Below are positions 31,227 to 40,382 of a stretch of DNA of 64,000 bases, piece by piece (within the stretch, counting starts at the first letter, position 1; each line of letters starts with the position of its first letter). The translations under genes were made by a program, and so were the position numbers. The DNA is from Thermomicrobiales bacterium (GTDB taxonomy: Bacteria; Chloroflexota; Chloroflexia; Thermomicrobiales; CFX8). Under the pieces are notes generated by a model. That model made no database searches. It was given only the letters and a program-made list of their open reading frames with translations, and was not told the origin of the DNA. The stretch lies in the NCBI GenBank assembly GCA_037045155.1, contig JBAOIG010000005.1:1-64000 (forward strand), read 5' to 3'.

Positions 31227-32423
31227 TTACGATGGGATAAGGATGACCTTACGTTGGGGCGCCGCGAGGAACTCGCAGCCATCGGCTGTCACGATGATGT
31301 CCTCCTCCTGGCTGACCACCCCATAGCCAGGCACAAGACAGCCGATCTCGAGGGTGTAGACCTCGTCCACTTCGAGCTTCCCGTATGGACGCTGGCCGTA
31401 CCGCTCCCAGCGCGGCCCGAGCACCGTGCCGCCATCGTGGCAGGCACGTCCCATCTGGTGGCCAAGCGCGTATTGCCACTCTTCCAGGCCCGCTTCCGCG
31501 AAGATTCTCCGGGCGACATCATCGACTTCCCAGCCCATGACGCCAGGTCGAACAAATGCGGCGGCATCCTGAATGCAACGGTCAACGATCGCGAAGTAGC
31601 GCTTCACATCGTCTGGCGCCTCGGTTTCGCCCGGCTTCAGGAAGTAGAAGGTCCGCTGCAGGTCCGAGCAGTACTCATCCTCTCGGACACCGAAGTCGAT
31701 ACTGAGAAGTTGGCCCGCGCGTGTCTCGACATCCGTCGGCCCGACGTGGCCGCGTGGCGAGTCCGGGCCGGCCGTAACGCCTGGGCAGTAGTTCCAGTCC
31801 CACGACGAGCCGATTCGACGTTCGTCGAGTTGCCCGTGCATGTACTCGCTGATCTGACGCTCGGTCAGCCCGGGTCGTAGCCAGGCCTCCAACGCCTCCC
31901 AGATCCGCTCCGTGGTCCGGACGGCGGTCCGAATCCGCTCTAGTTCCGCCGGTGACTTGCGAGCTCGCACCTTCGTCGGGATTTCACCCGACGACTGAAC
32001 CTTCGCCCAGTGGGGAGTGTCACGAAGCATCTCCTCGAGCAGGAGATACATCCCATGCGTGACCCCGTCGGACATATAGTTATCGATCGAGTAATTCAGA
32101 GCGATCATGTTCGGCTGGAGCTCATCAAACGCCCTGATCAGCTCGCCCGAGATCCCTTCGACATATCCGACGACGTTGTCCCAAGCGCCGGTCTGACGAA
32201 TGTTCTCCACATCCCCGACCGCGACGATCGCGCGGTGGTCGCCAGTTCGCGAGATGAGAAACGCCGACTCCCAGGTAACGCTGGTGCCGACAACCAGCGG
32301 CATGCTCGGATCACCGAGAACATCGCTTTCGCGAGCGACGATCATCCACAGATCGACGCCCTCCTCTTCGAGCACCTCGACCGCTTGTGCCAGCTTCTCC
32401 CGAACGATCGAATTATCTGTCAT
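31227..32423 (-). CDS. M24-family metallopeptidase (Xaa-Pro aminopeptidase-like)
   Basis: 398 residues with creatinase N-domain (about 1-160) and pita-bread catalytic domain. All five metal ligands can be placed: Asp in SIDFGV, Asp in YCSDLQRT, His in ALGHQMG, Glu in TLEIGC and Glu in SQEEDI. It probably removes N-terminal residues before proline or cleaves a related amide. GGAGG lies three bases before the ATG. It follows the PIG-L deacetylase by 28 bp, so the two are likely one operon; how they cooperate is not known. Confidence 0.92.
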   Translation of the reverse strand: MTDNSIVREKLAQAVEVLEEEGVDLWMIVARESDVLGDPSMPLVVGTSVTWESAFLISRTGDHRAIVAVGDVENIRQTGAWDNVVGYVEGISGELIRAFDELQPNMIALNYSIDNYMSDGVTHGMYLLLEEMLRDTPHWAKVQSSGEIPTKVRARKSPAELERIRTAVRTTERIWEALEAWLRPGLTERQISEYMHGQLDERRIGSSWDWNYCPGVTAGPDSPRGHVGPTDVETRAGQLLSIDFGVREDEYCSDLQRTFYFLKPGETEAPDDVKRYFAIVDRCIQDAAAFVRPGVMGWEVDDVARRIFAEAGLEEWQYALGHQMGRACHDGGTVLGPRWERYGQRPYGKLEVDEVYTLEIGCLVPGYGVVSQEEDIIVTADGCEFLAAPQRKVILIPS

Positions 32424-32451
32424 TGCCCTCCCCGCCCCGCTTCACGCCCCG

Positions 32452-33189
32452 CTATCGGCGCATCTTCACGACCTTGAACGCCTCCGCCATGGGAAGCTCA
32501 GCCTGCCGGCCAACGTCCTCTGCCCGTTCGCGCATCCGTTGCGCGAGTGTCTCTCCGGCGCCCACCTGACTCACGTGCGCCCGCAGCGCATGAATCTTCG
32601 CATCGAAGGTCTGGCTGATGTCGATGAACCGGTCCGGCGCCTCAGACCCATACAGCCACAACTCGACAACCTTATGCGGTTCGAGCCCATCCTGCAGGTG
32701 CTGCGGGAAATACAGCGGATCCCGGGCGGTGGGGTAAACAGAGTCCACCGCAGTGATCCCGACCGCTCGATGATCCGGGTGCAGCGCATACGGGCGAAAC
32801 GGATCGTGAGTAATCAACACATCCGGACGGTGTGTTCGAATCTGCCGGACGATCTTTTCGCGGAAGCTGATGTCCGGCGTCAGCTCTCCATCTCCGAGGC
32901 GGAGAAACACCGTCTCCGCCACGCCGAGCCGCCTGCTGGCTTCGAGCTGTTCGCCCTCTCGGAGCGCAGCGAGCTCTGGTGACGAGATGTCTCGCCGCGC
33001 GGTGCCCTTGTCACCAGAGGTACACAGGACAACGACGACGTGTTTGCCCTCGCCGGTGAACTTCGCGACTGATCCTGCGCACGAGAATTCGGCGTCATCA
33101 GGATGAGCGACGACAACCATGACACGTTGGAAGTCCTCCGCGACGGGTTCTGTGTCACCCTGAGAAGCCGCAGTTACGCTACTGGACAT
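32452..33189 (-). CDS. PIG-L/LmbE-family N-deacetylase
   Basis: 245 residues. The zinc site motif AHPDDAEF lies at 28-35 and the second ligand region LITHDPFRPYALHPDHRAVG (shortened: HPDHRAVG) in the middle. Family members deacetylate GlcNAc-containing compounds such as the bacillithiol or mycothiol precursor, or GlcNAc-PI. No bshA or mshA neighbour is present. A GGGAGGG/GGGAACGG run precedes the ATG. It is first in a pair with the M24 peptidase. The 236-bp stretch between it and ctaG shows no gene. Confidence 0.9.
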   Translation of the reverse strand: MSSSVTAASQGDTEPVAEDFQRVMVVVAHPDDAEFSCAGSVAKFTGEGKHVVVVLCTSGDKGTARRDISSPELAALREGEQLEASRRLGVAETVFLRLGDGELTPDISFREKIVRQIRTHRPDVLITHDPFRPYALHPDHRAVGITAVDSVYPTARDPLYFPQHLQDGLEPHKVVELWLYGSEAPDRFIDISQTFDAKIHALRAHVSQVGAGETLAQRMRERAEDVGRQAELPMAEAFKVVKMRR

Positions 33190-33425
33190 GGACCGTTCCC
33201 ACCCTCCCGTGGTTGAGCCGATTGACCGGGTGCCGAGCTAGACACAAGCAACCACTATCCGATAGACCGTTGGGGTCGTCAAGAGCCGTGAGACAGTCGG
33301 CATCGATACGCGAACCAGACAGCGCAACGGCCGGCGCGCCGCAGCAGCAGCGTACTGATCGCCGACTGCATGTCAGTTGAGATACCTGCCCGGAAGGCTC
33401 GTTATGCTGTGGTCTTCCGCTCGCG

Positions 33426-34115
33426 TCACGGTTCCTCGCGCATCGTAATGATGGCGGCCAGGACCCCGGCAATCGTCCCACCCAGCCACATGATGGCGCC
33501 GCCAAGCTGCTGGTCCGCCAGCGGCGAGCGGCCACCGAACGACGCGGCAGCGTAATGCGGATAGAAGGCGTGGCCAGAAAAGGTTAGCACCGCGGCCAGC
33601 AACCCGGACGCGAGCATGCTGATCGTCAGATACAGCACGCGCTGCCCGTTCGCTTTCAGATACCCGAGGCTCATGTTGTCATCGACGAGTGGTCGCCAGA
33701 AGAGAACGAACGCCCCGATGAAGAGCATGTGCTCGACCGCGTGAATCCTTCCATTGGACAATTGAGCGTTGTAGATCGCAGGCACATGCCAGAACCAGAG
33801 CGCGCCCGACGACAGTATGAGGGCCGGCGCTGGCCGGGCCAGCGCGTTCAGCCCACTGACAATTCGAGACGATGACCAGGCTCGAAACAGAAGCGGCCAT
33901 GCGATCGCGATCAGCGGCGCCGCAACGTTCATCAAGATCATATGCTGCAGCATGTGGGACGAGAACGAACGATCGACAGCTGTATCGACGGGCGGCGAAT
34001 TCATGACCAGAACGACGGCGATTCCGCCGATCAGAGCAATCCACTCGCGTGGCCGCGTGTCGCGGCGCGCGATACGCGCCGCGACCTGCACCTCCGGATC
34101 GGTCCTCGTCATCAT
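33426..34115 (-). CDS. ctaG: Cytochrome c oxidase assembly factor CtaG (caa3 type)
   Basis: 229 residues, mostly membrane, with six or seven helices. Conserved His/Met-rich turns are visible: SSHMLQHMILMNVAAP near 75-90, WFWHVPAIY near 125 and HAVEHMLF near 150. CtaG_caa3 proteins help build the CuB site of Bacillus-type caa3 oxidases. The ATG at 34115 overlaps the stop of the subunit I gene by 4 bp (ATGA). It is third in the coxB-coxA-ctaG operon, consistent with service to this oxidase. Confidence 0.9.
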   Translation of the reverse strand: MMTRTDPEVQVAARIARRDTRPREWIALIGGIAVVLVMNSPPVDTAVDRSFSSHMLQHMILMNVAAPLIAIAWPLLFRAWSSSRIVSGLNALARPAPALILSSGALWFWHVPAIYNAQLSNGRIHAVEHMLFIGAFVLFWRPLVDDNMSLGYLKANGQRVLYLTISMLASGLLAAVLTFSGHAFYPHYAAASFGGRSPLADQQLGGAIMWLGGTIAGVLAAIITMREEP

Positions 34116-35614
34116 GGCGCTTGTCGGGTCTCCGCCGAGCTGATCGCCTGCCAGGCCCGCCCGATCCCACGAGACATGTCGGCCATCAGCCAGAGGAGGC
34201 TGATTCCGATCAGCACGACAAATGGGACCGCTATCTCCGCGTAGATCTTCCACCCGGAGAGATAGACCGCGTAGCGACGGGGCACGCTATCCGCGCCCGC
34301 GAAGAAGAACATGAGCACGAACCCGACGCCGCCGACACCGTAGAGCCAGGCAGCGATCTTCGAGCTCGCCCATTCGTGGACGTCGCCCAGGTCGCCGATC
34401 AGATAATAGAGATACGCCCAGACGAAGCTGGTGACTCCGAGCAGATAGTACGTATGGAAGTGCCCCGGCACCCAGAGTGTGTTGTGCATGACGTTATTCG
34501 CCGGAATCGCAGCATCGATCACCGCCGCTATTCCGCCGAGTACCCACCCCCAGAAGCCTGTCACGATCAAGATCGACGGCACAGACCAACGCATCCCGCT
34601 GCGATAGATATGCGACAGGCTACCGATGATCGTGATCAGGAGCACCTCAGGCACGATCGACCAGGAGGCGACCTGTCCGAGAATCTGCAGACCGATCGGC
34701 TGCGAAAAGTCCTGGTAGAGATGGTGGGAGATCGGAGTCATCACAAGCACAATCGTCAGGTTCCAGGCAAGCACGATGAGCTTCGACGTGTGCCCACCAC
34801 GTCCGGTGAAGATCGGGATAAGCGCATACACCACCCCGACTGCGAGATAGATCGTCAAGTTGGCAACCGCATGGCCGAAGAACATCAGGAAGTTCTTTGA
34901 GTAGAGCTTATTGATAGGCGCGATCCAGCCTGCCGCATCTGCAAGCAGAGGCAACACAACAGCAGCCCCGACGAGCCCGGTGATCATCCCGACGATCGAG
35001 ACCGCCATCGCAGCCAGCTCGACCGGTTGCGGCACGCGCAGGTCAGCGGCGGCAGGGCCGCGCGAAAACAGGTATCGCCAGCCGAGTGCCGTTCCGATGC
35101 CACCGTACTTGCGCCGGAGCGTGAGGAACACATGGAGACAGTAGATAGCGAATCCGAGCCCGATGCACAACGCGCCGATGTACATCATCGCGCCCGCCCA
35201 CACGTCCCAGGTTCTCCCGCTGAACGGGAGTGGGTCGAGCACCGTCCATGCGCCGGCGAAACGGCCGATCAGCACCGCATAGAGCAGGAAGGCAACGCTC
35301 AGTGAATAGACGAAGTAGGCTGCCCACAACCAGCGAACACTCAGCTTCACCGATCGGCTCAGAGCGGCGGCCATCGCGCCCATCGCGGCCTGCAACATCC
35401 CGGCAACCATCCCAGTGCCGTGAATGGTCATGATCCGATAGAACCAGTCGGGTGAGAGGACATACCATCCTGCATGGTGCAGACGCATCAGCAACCCAAG
35501 CAGACCCATGAAGAGGAATATGACGAAACCGCTCAGCATATATATCAGGGCAACCCGGAGTACTGCTCGGTCCGTCTGGCTGTACGCCGGGGATTCAAGC
35601 GGACGTGCATTCAC
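34112..35614 (-). CDS. Heme-copper oxygen/NO reductase subunit I, atypical active site
   Basis: 500 residues, about 12 membrane helices. Low-spin heme ligands: His65 (MTIHGTGM) and His387; high-spin heme ligand His385 (VPGHFHTYY). CuB ligands: His248 in helix VI and His297/298 (PISHHLYQD). The A/B-family helix-VI motif H-P-x-V-Y is replaced by H-A-V-A-N, so the cross-linked Tyr four residues after the His is Asn252; a Tyr occurs at 256. The enzyme may be a divergent O2 reductase or an NO reductase-type member. GTG at 35614 (AAGGAG nine bases upstream) is preferred because the 35686 start would overlap the subunit II gene. Confidence 0.9.
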   Translation of the reverse strand: MNARPLESPAYSQTDRAVLRVALIYMLSGFVIFLFMGLLGLLMRLHHAGWYVLSPDWFYRIMTIHGTGMVAGMLQAAMGAMAAALSRSVKLSVRWLWAAYFVYSLSVAFLLYAVLIGRFAGAWTVLDPLPFSGRTWDVWAGAMMYIGALCIGLGFAIYCLHVFLTLRRKYGGIGTALGWRYLFSRGPAAADLRVPQPVELAAMAVSIVGMITGLVGAAVVLPLLADAAGWIAPINKLYSKNFLMFFGHAVANLTIYLAVGVVYALIPIFTGRGGHTSKLIVLAWNLTIVLVMTPISHHLYQDFSQPIGLQILGQVASWSIVPEVLLITIIGSLSHIYRSGMRWSVPSILIVTGFWGWVLGGIAAVIDAAIPANNVMHNTLWVPGHFHTYYLLGVTSFVWAYLYYLIGDLGDVHEWASSKIAAWLYGVGGVGFVLMFFFAGADSVPRRYAVYLSGWKIYAEIAVPFVVLIGISLLWLMADMSRGIGRAWQAISSAETRQAP

Positions 35615-35646
35615 AGCGCCTGGCTCCTTCGTGTCTTCGATCGCGG

Positions 35647-36171
35647 CTAGACGATGGTGAGCACGGCGACCATGATCTGGTGCCATATGCCACAGTACTC
35701 CAGGCAGCGAACCGTGTACGTGCCGGGCTTGTCGAACTCGAAGATGAGCTTGTTCGTGTAACCCGGCATCACTTGCGCCTGCGTCAGCAACACGCCGTCC
35801 GGACTGTAGATCGCGAAGTTGTGATTGACATCAACCGTCGTGAGCTCAAACTCGATCCGGGTGTTGGCAGGGAGCTGTTTCTCACCGATATCCCAGGCCC
35901 ACTGGACGGCAGAGACCTTGACGGTCATCTCGGGCTGGCCGAGGGTTCGCCCGCGGACACTAGGGTATGGCATCCAGTACATGGAAACCGCCAGACCGAC
36001 CAGCAACACCACGCCGATCGGGAAGACGAGACGTTTCCGCAGCATTGCGGTCTTCGCATTGATCGCTGGCTCCGGCGCGACCCGCCCAACGCTGAAGACG
36101 ATCGCTAACCAGATGGCGGTCCAGATCGCGCCGAGAATAAGGAACAAGTACAGAAGATTCTGTTGAAGCAT
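35647..36171 (-). CDS. Cytochrome c oxidase-type subunit II with CuA site
   Basis: 174 residues. Two N-terminal membrane helices (about 5-28 and 50-70) and an external cupredoxin domain. The CuA ligands are complete: His in DVNHNF and the C-x-E-x-C-x3-H-x2-M motif CLEYCGIWHQIM near the C-terminus. It therefore accepts electrons from cytochrome c or another soluble donor. ATG at 36171 is preferred over 36219. It heads the coxB-coxA-ctaG operon; no subunit III is present, as in short B-family-like operons. Confidence 0.93.
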   Translation of the reverse strand: MLQQNLLYLFLILGAIWTAIWLAIVFSVGRVAPEPAINAKTAMLRKRLVFPIGVVLLVGLAVSMYWMPYPSVRGRTLGQPEMTVKVSAVQWAWDIGEKQLPANTRIEFELTTVDVNHNFAIYSPDGVLLTQAQVMPGYTNKLIFEFDKPGTYTVRCLEYCGIWHQIMVAVLTIV

Positions 36172-36756
36172 CTCACGCTCTTCTCGTCGAAGATGGCAAT
36201 CGGTGAATCCAGCAGGCATTCACACGGTCGTCAGGGAGGCGGTCCCGATCGCGACGGGTCCGGGCGGGCTATGGCAGTCGGAAGACGGGCGGCCGGCCGA
36301 CGCACGACAGTGATCTCCGCATGCAACAGGGCCGCGTGGCCGCGGAAATCCATCTGGCCAATAGCCCCGGGAACAACCGACCCTGGCCCGGCCGGGTTAC
36401 CGCACCCCATAACGCGCGGGCGCACCCAAATTCGCTCGACTGATTCGTCGCGCACTTGCGAAGCCCCCCTGCCGATCTCGTATCGCCAGAACCCCCAGAG
36501 GCTCTATATCGTGTCGCGAGACTCATTGTCAGTGACTTTTGTCTCCCTGTCTAGCGGACGCAAGACAAGCGTGACCGGGTCACCACCACCGGTATCGCGC
36601 GCAACTTGGTATCCGACCGATCGTGTTGCCGGCTGTGAACCGCTCAAGGCGCATTGGACCAGCCGTGACGAGCGGTCCTCCCTCGCGTCAGGCAGCCTCC
36701 TGGATCGGGTGACGCTACGGCAGGATTCCCACGATTCGTCCGTTACAATTGGGCCG
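36172..36756. other. Intergenic region between divergent oxidase operon and glycosyltransferase gene
   Basis: 585 bp between divergent genes. Plus-strand and minus-strand reading frames cross it but have poor, Arg/Ser/Pro-rich composition and no SD, so I call no gene. The right end carries the -10-like TACAAT of the glycosyltransferase. I could not find a convincing -10/-35 pair for the oxidase operon, and see no RNA gene or repeat. Confidence 0.5.
36743..36748 (+). promoter_or_regulatory. -10 element of a likely leaderless glycosyltransferase mRNA
   Basis: TACAAT ends eight bases before the ATG at 36757, and no SD lies between. This spacing would start transcription at or next to the ATG, as in leaderless genes. 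No clear -35 is visible. Confidence 0.5.
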
Positions 36757-38010
36757 ATGAAAACACGAAGCTGCACGCCGCCGCCACGATCGTTACGCAT
36801 CCTGATGATCGCGCCCACGTCGTTCTTCGCTGACTACGGTTGTCACGTCCGCATCCTGGAGGAAATCACCGCCCTGCAGCGCATGGGCCATCGCGTCCGA
36901 CTGTGCACGTACCACAACGGTCGCAACCTTCCCGGGATTGATATCCGTCGATCAGTGGACGTGCCCTGGCTCAAGCGGGCCGAGGTGGGTAGCTCACGAC
37001 ACAAGGCCTATCTTGATCTTGCCCTGTTCGCCGAGACACTGCGTCAACTGGTGGCATTCCGCCCCGATGTTATTCATAGTCACCTCCACGAAGGAGCGCT
37101 GATCGGTGGCGTCCTTGGCCGGCTCGCGCGCCGGCCAGTGGTGTTCGACTATCAAGGGTCGCTAACTGAAGAGATGCTCGATCACGGATTCATTCGCAAG
37201 CATGGCCTGCGCGAACGCTTCTTTCGACGGATCGAACGGCGGATCGATCGGATCGCGGACTCGGTTGTCCCGAGCGGTGTCGCGGCGAGGCGCTATCTCG
37301 AATGCAGCGGACTCGATCCGTCTCGAATTCGTGACATACCCGATGCCGTTGACCTTGCTCGATTCGATCCGATGGCAGCCAGCGCTGGCGGGCGCGCGAT
37401 CCGTGAGCGACTCGGAATCCCTCCCGGCGCGCGCGTTGTTGTCTACCTCGGGTTGCTCGCAGAGTACCAGGGTACCTCGTTGCTGATCGACGCCGCCGCC
37501 AGCTATCTTCCACGCCATCCCGATGTCTACTTCATCGTCGCCGGGTATCCGGGGGCGGAGATCTACGCACATCGTGCGAAGGAGCGGGGCATCGCCGATC
37601 GCGTCATCTTCCCCGGGAAGATTCTCTATGAGGACGCTCCAGCACTCCTTGCCGCGGGAGATATCGCCATTGCGCCGAAGCTCTCAACGACCGAAAGCAA
37701 CGGCAAGATCTTCAACTACATGGCGATGGAATTGCCGACCGTCGCGACGGACACGCCAACCAACCGCGCGATCCTGGGCGGGCTTGGTCACTTGTTCCAG
37801 CCGGGCGACATAGACGGGCTCATCGCGGCACTCGATGCGGCGTTTGCCGACGGCAGCGAGGCCCGCGCCGAACTCCGCGAGCGGATCCGCGCGGAGTTCG
37901 ACTGGAGCCAACGTGTCGATGACCTTCTAGCGGTGTATCAGTCGCTCATTTCCGGCCAGCGGGCGCCGGAAGCCTGTGAGGCCGCGCCGTCGTCACCGTC
38001 TGCCCGCTAG
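36757..38010 (+). CDS. GT4-family glycosyltransferase
   Basis: 417 residues, two Rossmann-like domains (GT-B). N-domain starts with RILMIAPTSFF and a glycine/His region HSHLHEGALIGG; the C-domain has VVYLGLLAEYQGTSLLIDA and the donor-binding E-x7-E-type stretch in STTESNGKIFNYMAMELP. It transfers a sugar from a nucleotide donor to an unknown acceptor. The frame is open upstream to 36163 but that part is not protein-like; ATG 36757 begins the conserved fold. The gene is monocistronic and ends 4 bp inside the convergent hisS. Confidence 0.9.
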   Translation: MKTRSCTPPPRSLRILMIAPTSFFADYGCHVRILEEITALQRMGHRVRLCTYHNGRNLPGIDIRRSVDVPWLKRAEVGSSRHKAYLDLALFAETLRQLVAFRPDVIHSHLHEGALIGGVLGRLARRPVVFDYQGSLTEEMLDHGFIRKHGLRERFFRRIERRIDRIADSVVPSGVAARRYLECSGLDPSRIRDIPDAVDLARFDPMAASAGGRAIRERLGIPPGARVVVYLGLLAEYQGTSLLIDAAASYLPRHPDVYFIVAGYPGAEIYAHRAKERGIADRVIFPGKILYEDAPALLAAGDIAIAPKLSTTESNGKIFNYMAMELPTVATDTPTNRAILGGLGHLFQPGDIDGLIAALDAAFADGSEARAELRERIRAEFDWSQRVDDLLAVYQSLISGQRAPEACEAAPSSPSAR

Positions 38011-39374
38011 CCCCGGCCGGCCAGCCGATCCAGCAGGTAGTCTTCCAGTGCGCCGTCAGCAACCTCGGCCTGTTCACCACTGAACATATCGCGAACAACG
38101 ACAACACCCCGCCCGATCTCGTCGGGCCCGATGACGATCGCAAACGGAACCTTGCGGCGGCTGGCATAGCGAAGCTGCCGGCCAAGATCGTGACTTTCCT
38201 CCATCGAAACCTCGGTCGGAATGCCCGCCGCCCGCAACCGTGACGCAATCGACAGCGACTCGGCAGTGCTTCCCTCGTCAAACAGCGTCACGAAGACACT
38301 CGATATCGTCGGCGGAATGGCCAGAAGCCCAAGCTCTACGACAACATCAACGATACGGTCAAGCCCGAGCGACATGCCGGTTGCCGGGATGTCGCGTCCC
38401 GAGAACATCCCGACGAGTCCGTCGTAACGGCCGGCTCCTCCGAGCGACCCGATCTTCGGCTCCTCAACGGTCGTCTCGAACACCGGCCCGGTGTAGTACT
38501 CCAGGCCCCGCGCCAACGCGAGATCGAGCACGTAGTTCTCTGGTGGCGCGCCAAGAGCAGCCAGAAACTCGAAAAGATCCTCCAGGTCGGAGATCGCCTC
38601 CCTGGCCAGCTCGATCCCTGAGAGCCGCTCAGAGACCATTGAGAGCACCGCATCGGGTGAGCCTGATGTTGAGACCAGGTCCACGATCCGACGCGCGATG
38701 CCGCGATCTACGCCGGTCGCCTCCAGCTCCCCGATCACTCCGTCGTCACCGATCTTGGCTAGCTTGTCAATTGCCCGATAGACGCCGGGCGCCTGCGACG
38801 CCGACACCCCGGCGTAGAGCGCGAAGCTCTCGAGAAGCTTGCGGTGGTTGATGTGAACCACGAAATTCGGCATCTGGACGCCACGTAGCGCCTCGATCAC
38901 GATCGAGACGACATCGGCATCTGCCATCATCGAGCTCGTGCCGACGATATCGGCGTCGCACTGCCAGAACTCGCGGTAACGGCCCTTCTGCGGTCGATCC
39001 GCCCGCCAGACCGGGCCGATGTGATATCGCTTGAACGGAAACACGAGCTCGTTTCGATGCACCGCGACAAACCGCGCAAGCGGGACGGTCAGATCGTAAC
39101 GTAGGCCGATTTCGCGCCCACCGTGATCCTCAAAGTGATAAATGAGCCGCTCGTCTTCGCCATACTTGCCAGCGAGACTCTCGTAATACTCCAGTGCCGG
39201 CGTATCGATCGGCTCGAATCCATGCAGCTCGAAGACGCCACGAAGCACACCGATGATGTGCTGGCGCAGCAGCATCCGCTCGGGCAGAAAATCGCGCATG
39301 CCCTTCAGGACTTGTGCCGACCGCTGCGGACGGCGACGTTCGCCGCCTTCCTGCGACAGGACTGGATCGTTCAT
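38007..39374 (-). CDS. hisS: Histidine--tRNA ligase
   Basis: 455 residues, class-II synthetase. Motif 1 region GMRDFLP..., motif 2 in VWRADRPQKGRYREFWQCD (shortened core RPQKGRYREFWQ), HisA box ALARGLEYYTGPVFE, glycine loop GGAGRYDGL and motif 3 GMSLGLDRI. The anticodon-binding domain fills the last 100 residues. SD GGAG lies six bases before the ATG. It is not paired with aspS. Confidence 0.97.
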   Translation of the reverse strand: MNDPVLSQEGGERRRPQRSAQVLKGMRDFLPERMLLRQHIIGVLRGVFELHGFEPIDTPALEYYESLAGKYGEDERLIYHFEDHGGREIGLRYDLTVPLARFVAVHRNELVFPFKRYHIGPVWRADRPQKGRYREFWQCDADIVGTSSMMADADVVSIVIEALRGVQMPNFVVHINHRKLLESFALYAGVSASQAPGVYRAIDKLAKIGDDGVIGELEATGVDRGIARRIVDLVSTSGSPDAVLSMVSERLSGIELAREAISDLEDLFEFLAALGAPPENYVLDLALARGLEYYTGPVFETTVEEPKIGSLGGAGRYDGLVGMFSGRDIPATGMSLGLDRIVDVVVELGLLAIPPTISSVFVTLFDEGSTAESLSIASRLRAAGIPTEVSMEESHDLGRQLRYASRRKVPFAIVIGPDEIGRGVVVVRDMFSGEQAEVADGALEDYLLDRLAGRG

Positions 39375-39460
39375 CAGTCACTCCAGGATCATTCGCCGCC
39401 AACCCCAGCTGCTGGCATCGCACGATGATAGCAAAGCATCCGCGTCGGGTCGGCCGGCCG

Positions 39461-39970
39461 CTACTTACCGATCTCGAAAACGATATGAGCCAACTCTGGC
39501 ACGATCAGCCGATCCATTGCCAGCGCGACTGCATTCGACGAGCCGGGCGTCGAGACGACCAGCGTGCCGTGCATTACGCCGGCCGTTGCTCGCGAGAGCA
39601 TCGCGGCAGCGCCAATTTCGTCGAACGACAGCATCCGGAAGATCTCTCCGAACCCCGGAAGTGTCTTCTCAAGACGACGAGAGATCACGTCGAAGGTCGT
39701 GTCGCGACTGGCAATCCCGGTTCCCCCGTTGAACAACACCGCCTGGCACTCCGGATCCATTGAGTAGCGATCCAGCAACGCCTCGATTTCCGCAGGCTCA
39801 TCGCGGACGATGTGGTAGCCGACGATCCGATGCCCTCCAGATTCGAGATGAACGCGCATGATCTGGCCACTCCGGTCGGTCTCAGCGGTTCGCGTGTCGC
39901 TCACCGTGACAACGACGCAGCGGACGCTCCCCGGTGCATTCCTTCGATGCTCGGTCACCGACTCACTCAC
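39461..39970 (-). CDS. MoaB/Mog-like molybdopterin-binding protein
   Basis: 169 residues. The MoCF_biosynth fold is shown by VVVTVSDTRT near the N-terminus, the molybdopterin-binding NGGTGIASRDTT near 85-96 and the STPGSSNAVALAMDRL segment. MoaB/Mog proteins adenylylate molybdopterin before metal insertion, though MoaB forms can be inactive. GTG at 39970 stands six bases after AAGGAGG; the longer frame to 40054 overlaps yraN. No other moa gene is visible. Confidence 0.88.
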   Translation of the reverse strand: MSESVTEHRRNAPGSVRCVVVTVSDTRTAETDRSGQIMRVHLESGGHRIVGYHIVRDEPAEIEALLDRYSMDPECQAVLFNGGTGIASRDTTFDVISRRLEKTLPGFGEIFRMLSFDEIGAAAMLSRATAGVMHGTLVVSTPGSSNAVALAMDRLIVPELAHIVFEIGK

Positions 39971-40013
39971 CGAAACCCTCCTTCGAAGCGTCGCCACCAG
40001 ACGGCAACGATCG

Positions 40014-40382
40014 TTAGTCCAACGTGAGATTCTGATGATGATCGAGCGACGCAACCGAGCCGTTCGGTCGCAGGGTGATCGCCACGAGGTCGACGCGCCA
40101 GATCATCTCGGCCACGTCCGGTTGTCGTTCGCGATACTGCTCGGCTGTGCGCATCAGCGTCGCCAGCTTCCGGGCGTCGACTGACTCGGCGGCGCTCCCG
40201 TATCGCAGACCGGTGCGGACACGAACCTCGACGAATACCAGCTCGTCGCCATCGACCGCAACGATATCGAGCTCGCCCCCTCGGTAGCGCACGTTGCGCC
40301 CGATCACTCGATAACCCTGGCGACTCAGCCAACCCGCGACGTACTCCTCGCCCGCCGCGCCGGACTCAGTTCGCGACGACAT
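40014..40382 (-). CDS. YraN/UPF0102-family endonuclease-like protein
   Basis: 122 residues, typical for UPF0102. The PD-(D/E)XK-like core is visible: GAAGEEYVAGWL, GGELDIVAVDGD and FVEVRVRTG. The usual catalytic Lys of the EVKTR motif is Arg here, so nuclease activity is uncertain. The ATG at 40382 lies 17 bp inside the end of rnhB, so translation is coupled. The rnhB-yraN order is common in bacteria. Confidence 0.9.
   Translation of the reverse strand: MSSRTESGAAGEEYVAGWLSRQGYRVIGRNVRYRGGELDIVAVDGDELVFVEVRVRTGLRYGSAAESVDARKLATLMRTAEQYRERQPDVAEMIWRVDLVAITLRPNGSVASLDHHQNLTLD

Noticed and set aside
36163..36756. N-terminal extension of the glycosyltransferase frame (198 codons)
   Set aside because: Composition is unlike a protein, no SD, and the conserved fold starts at 36757.
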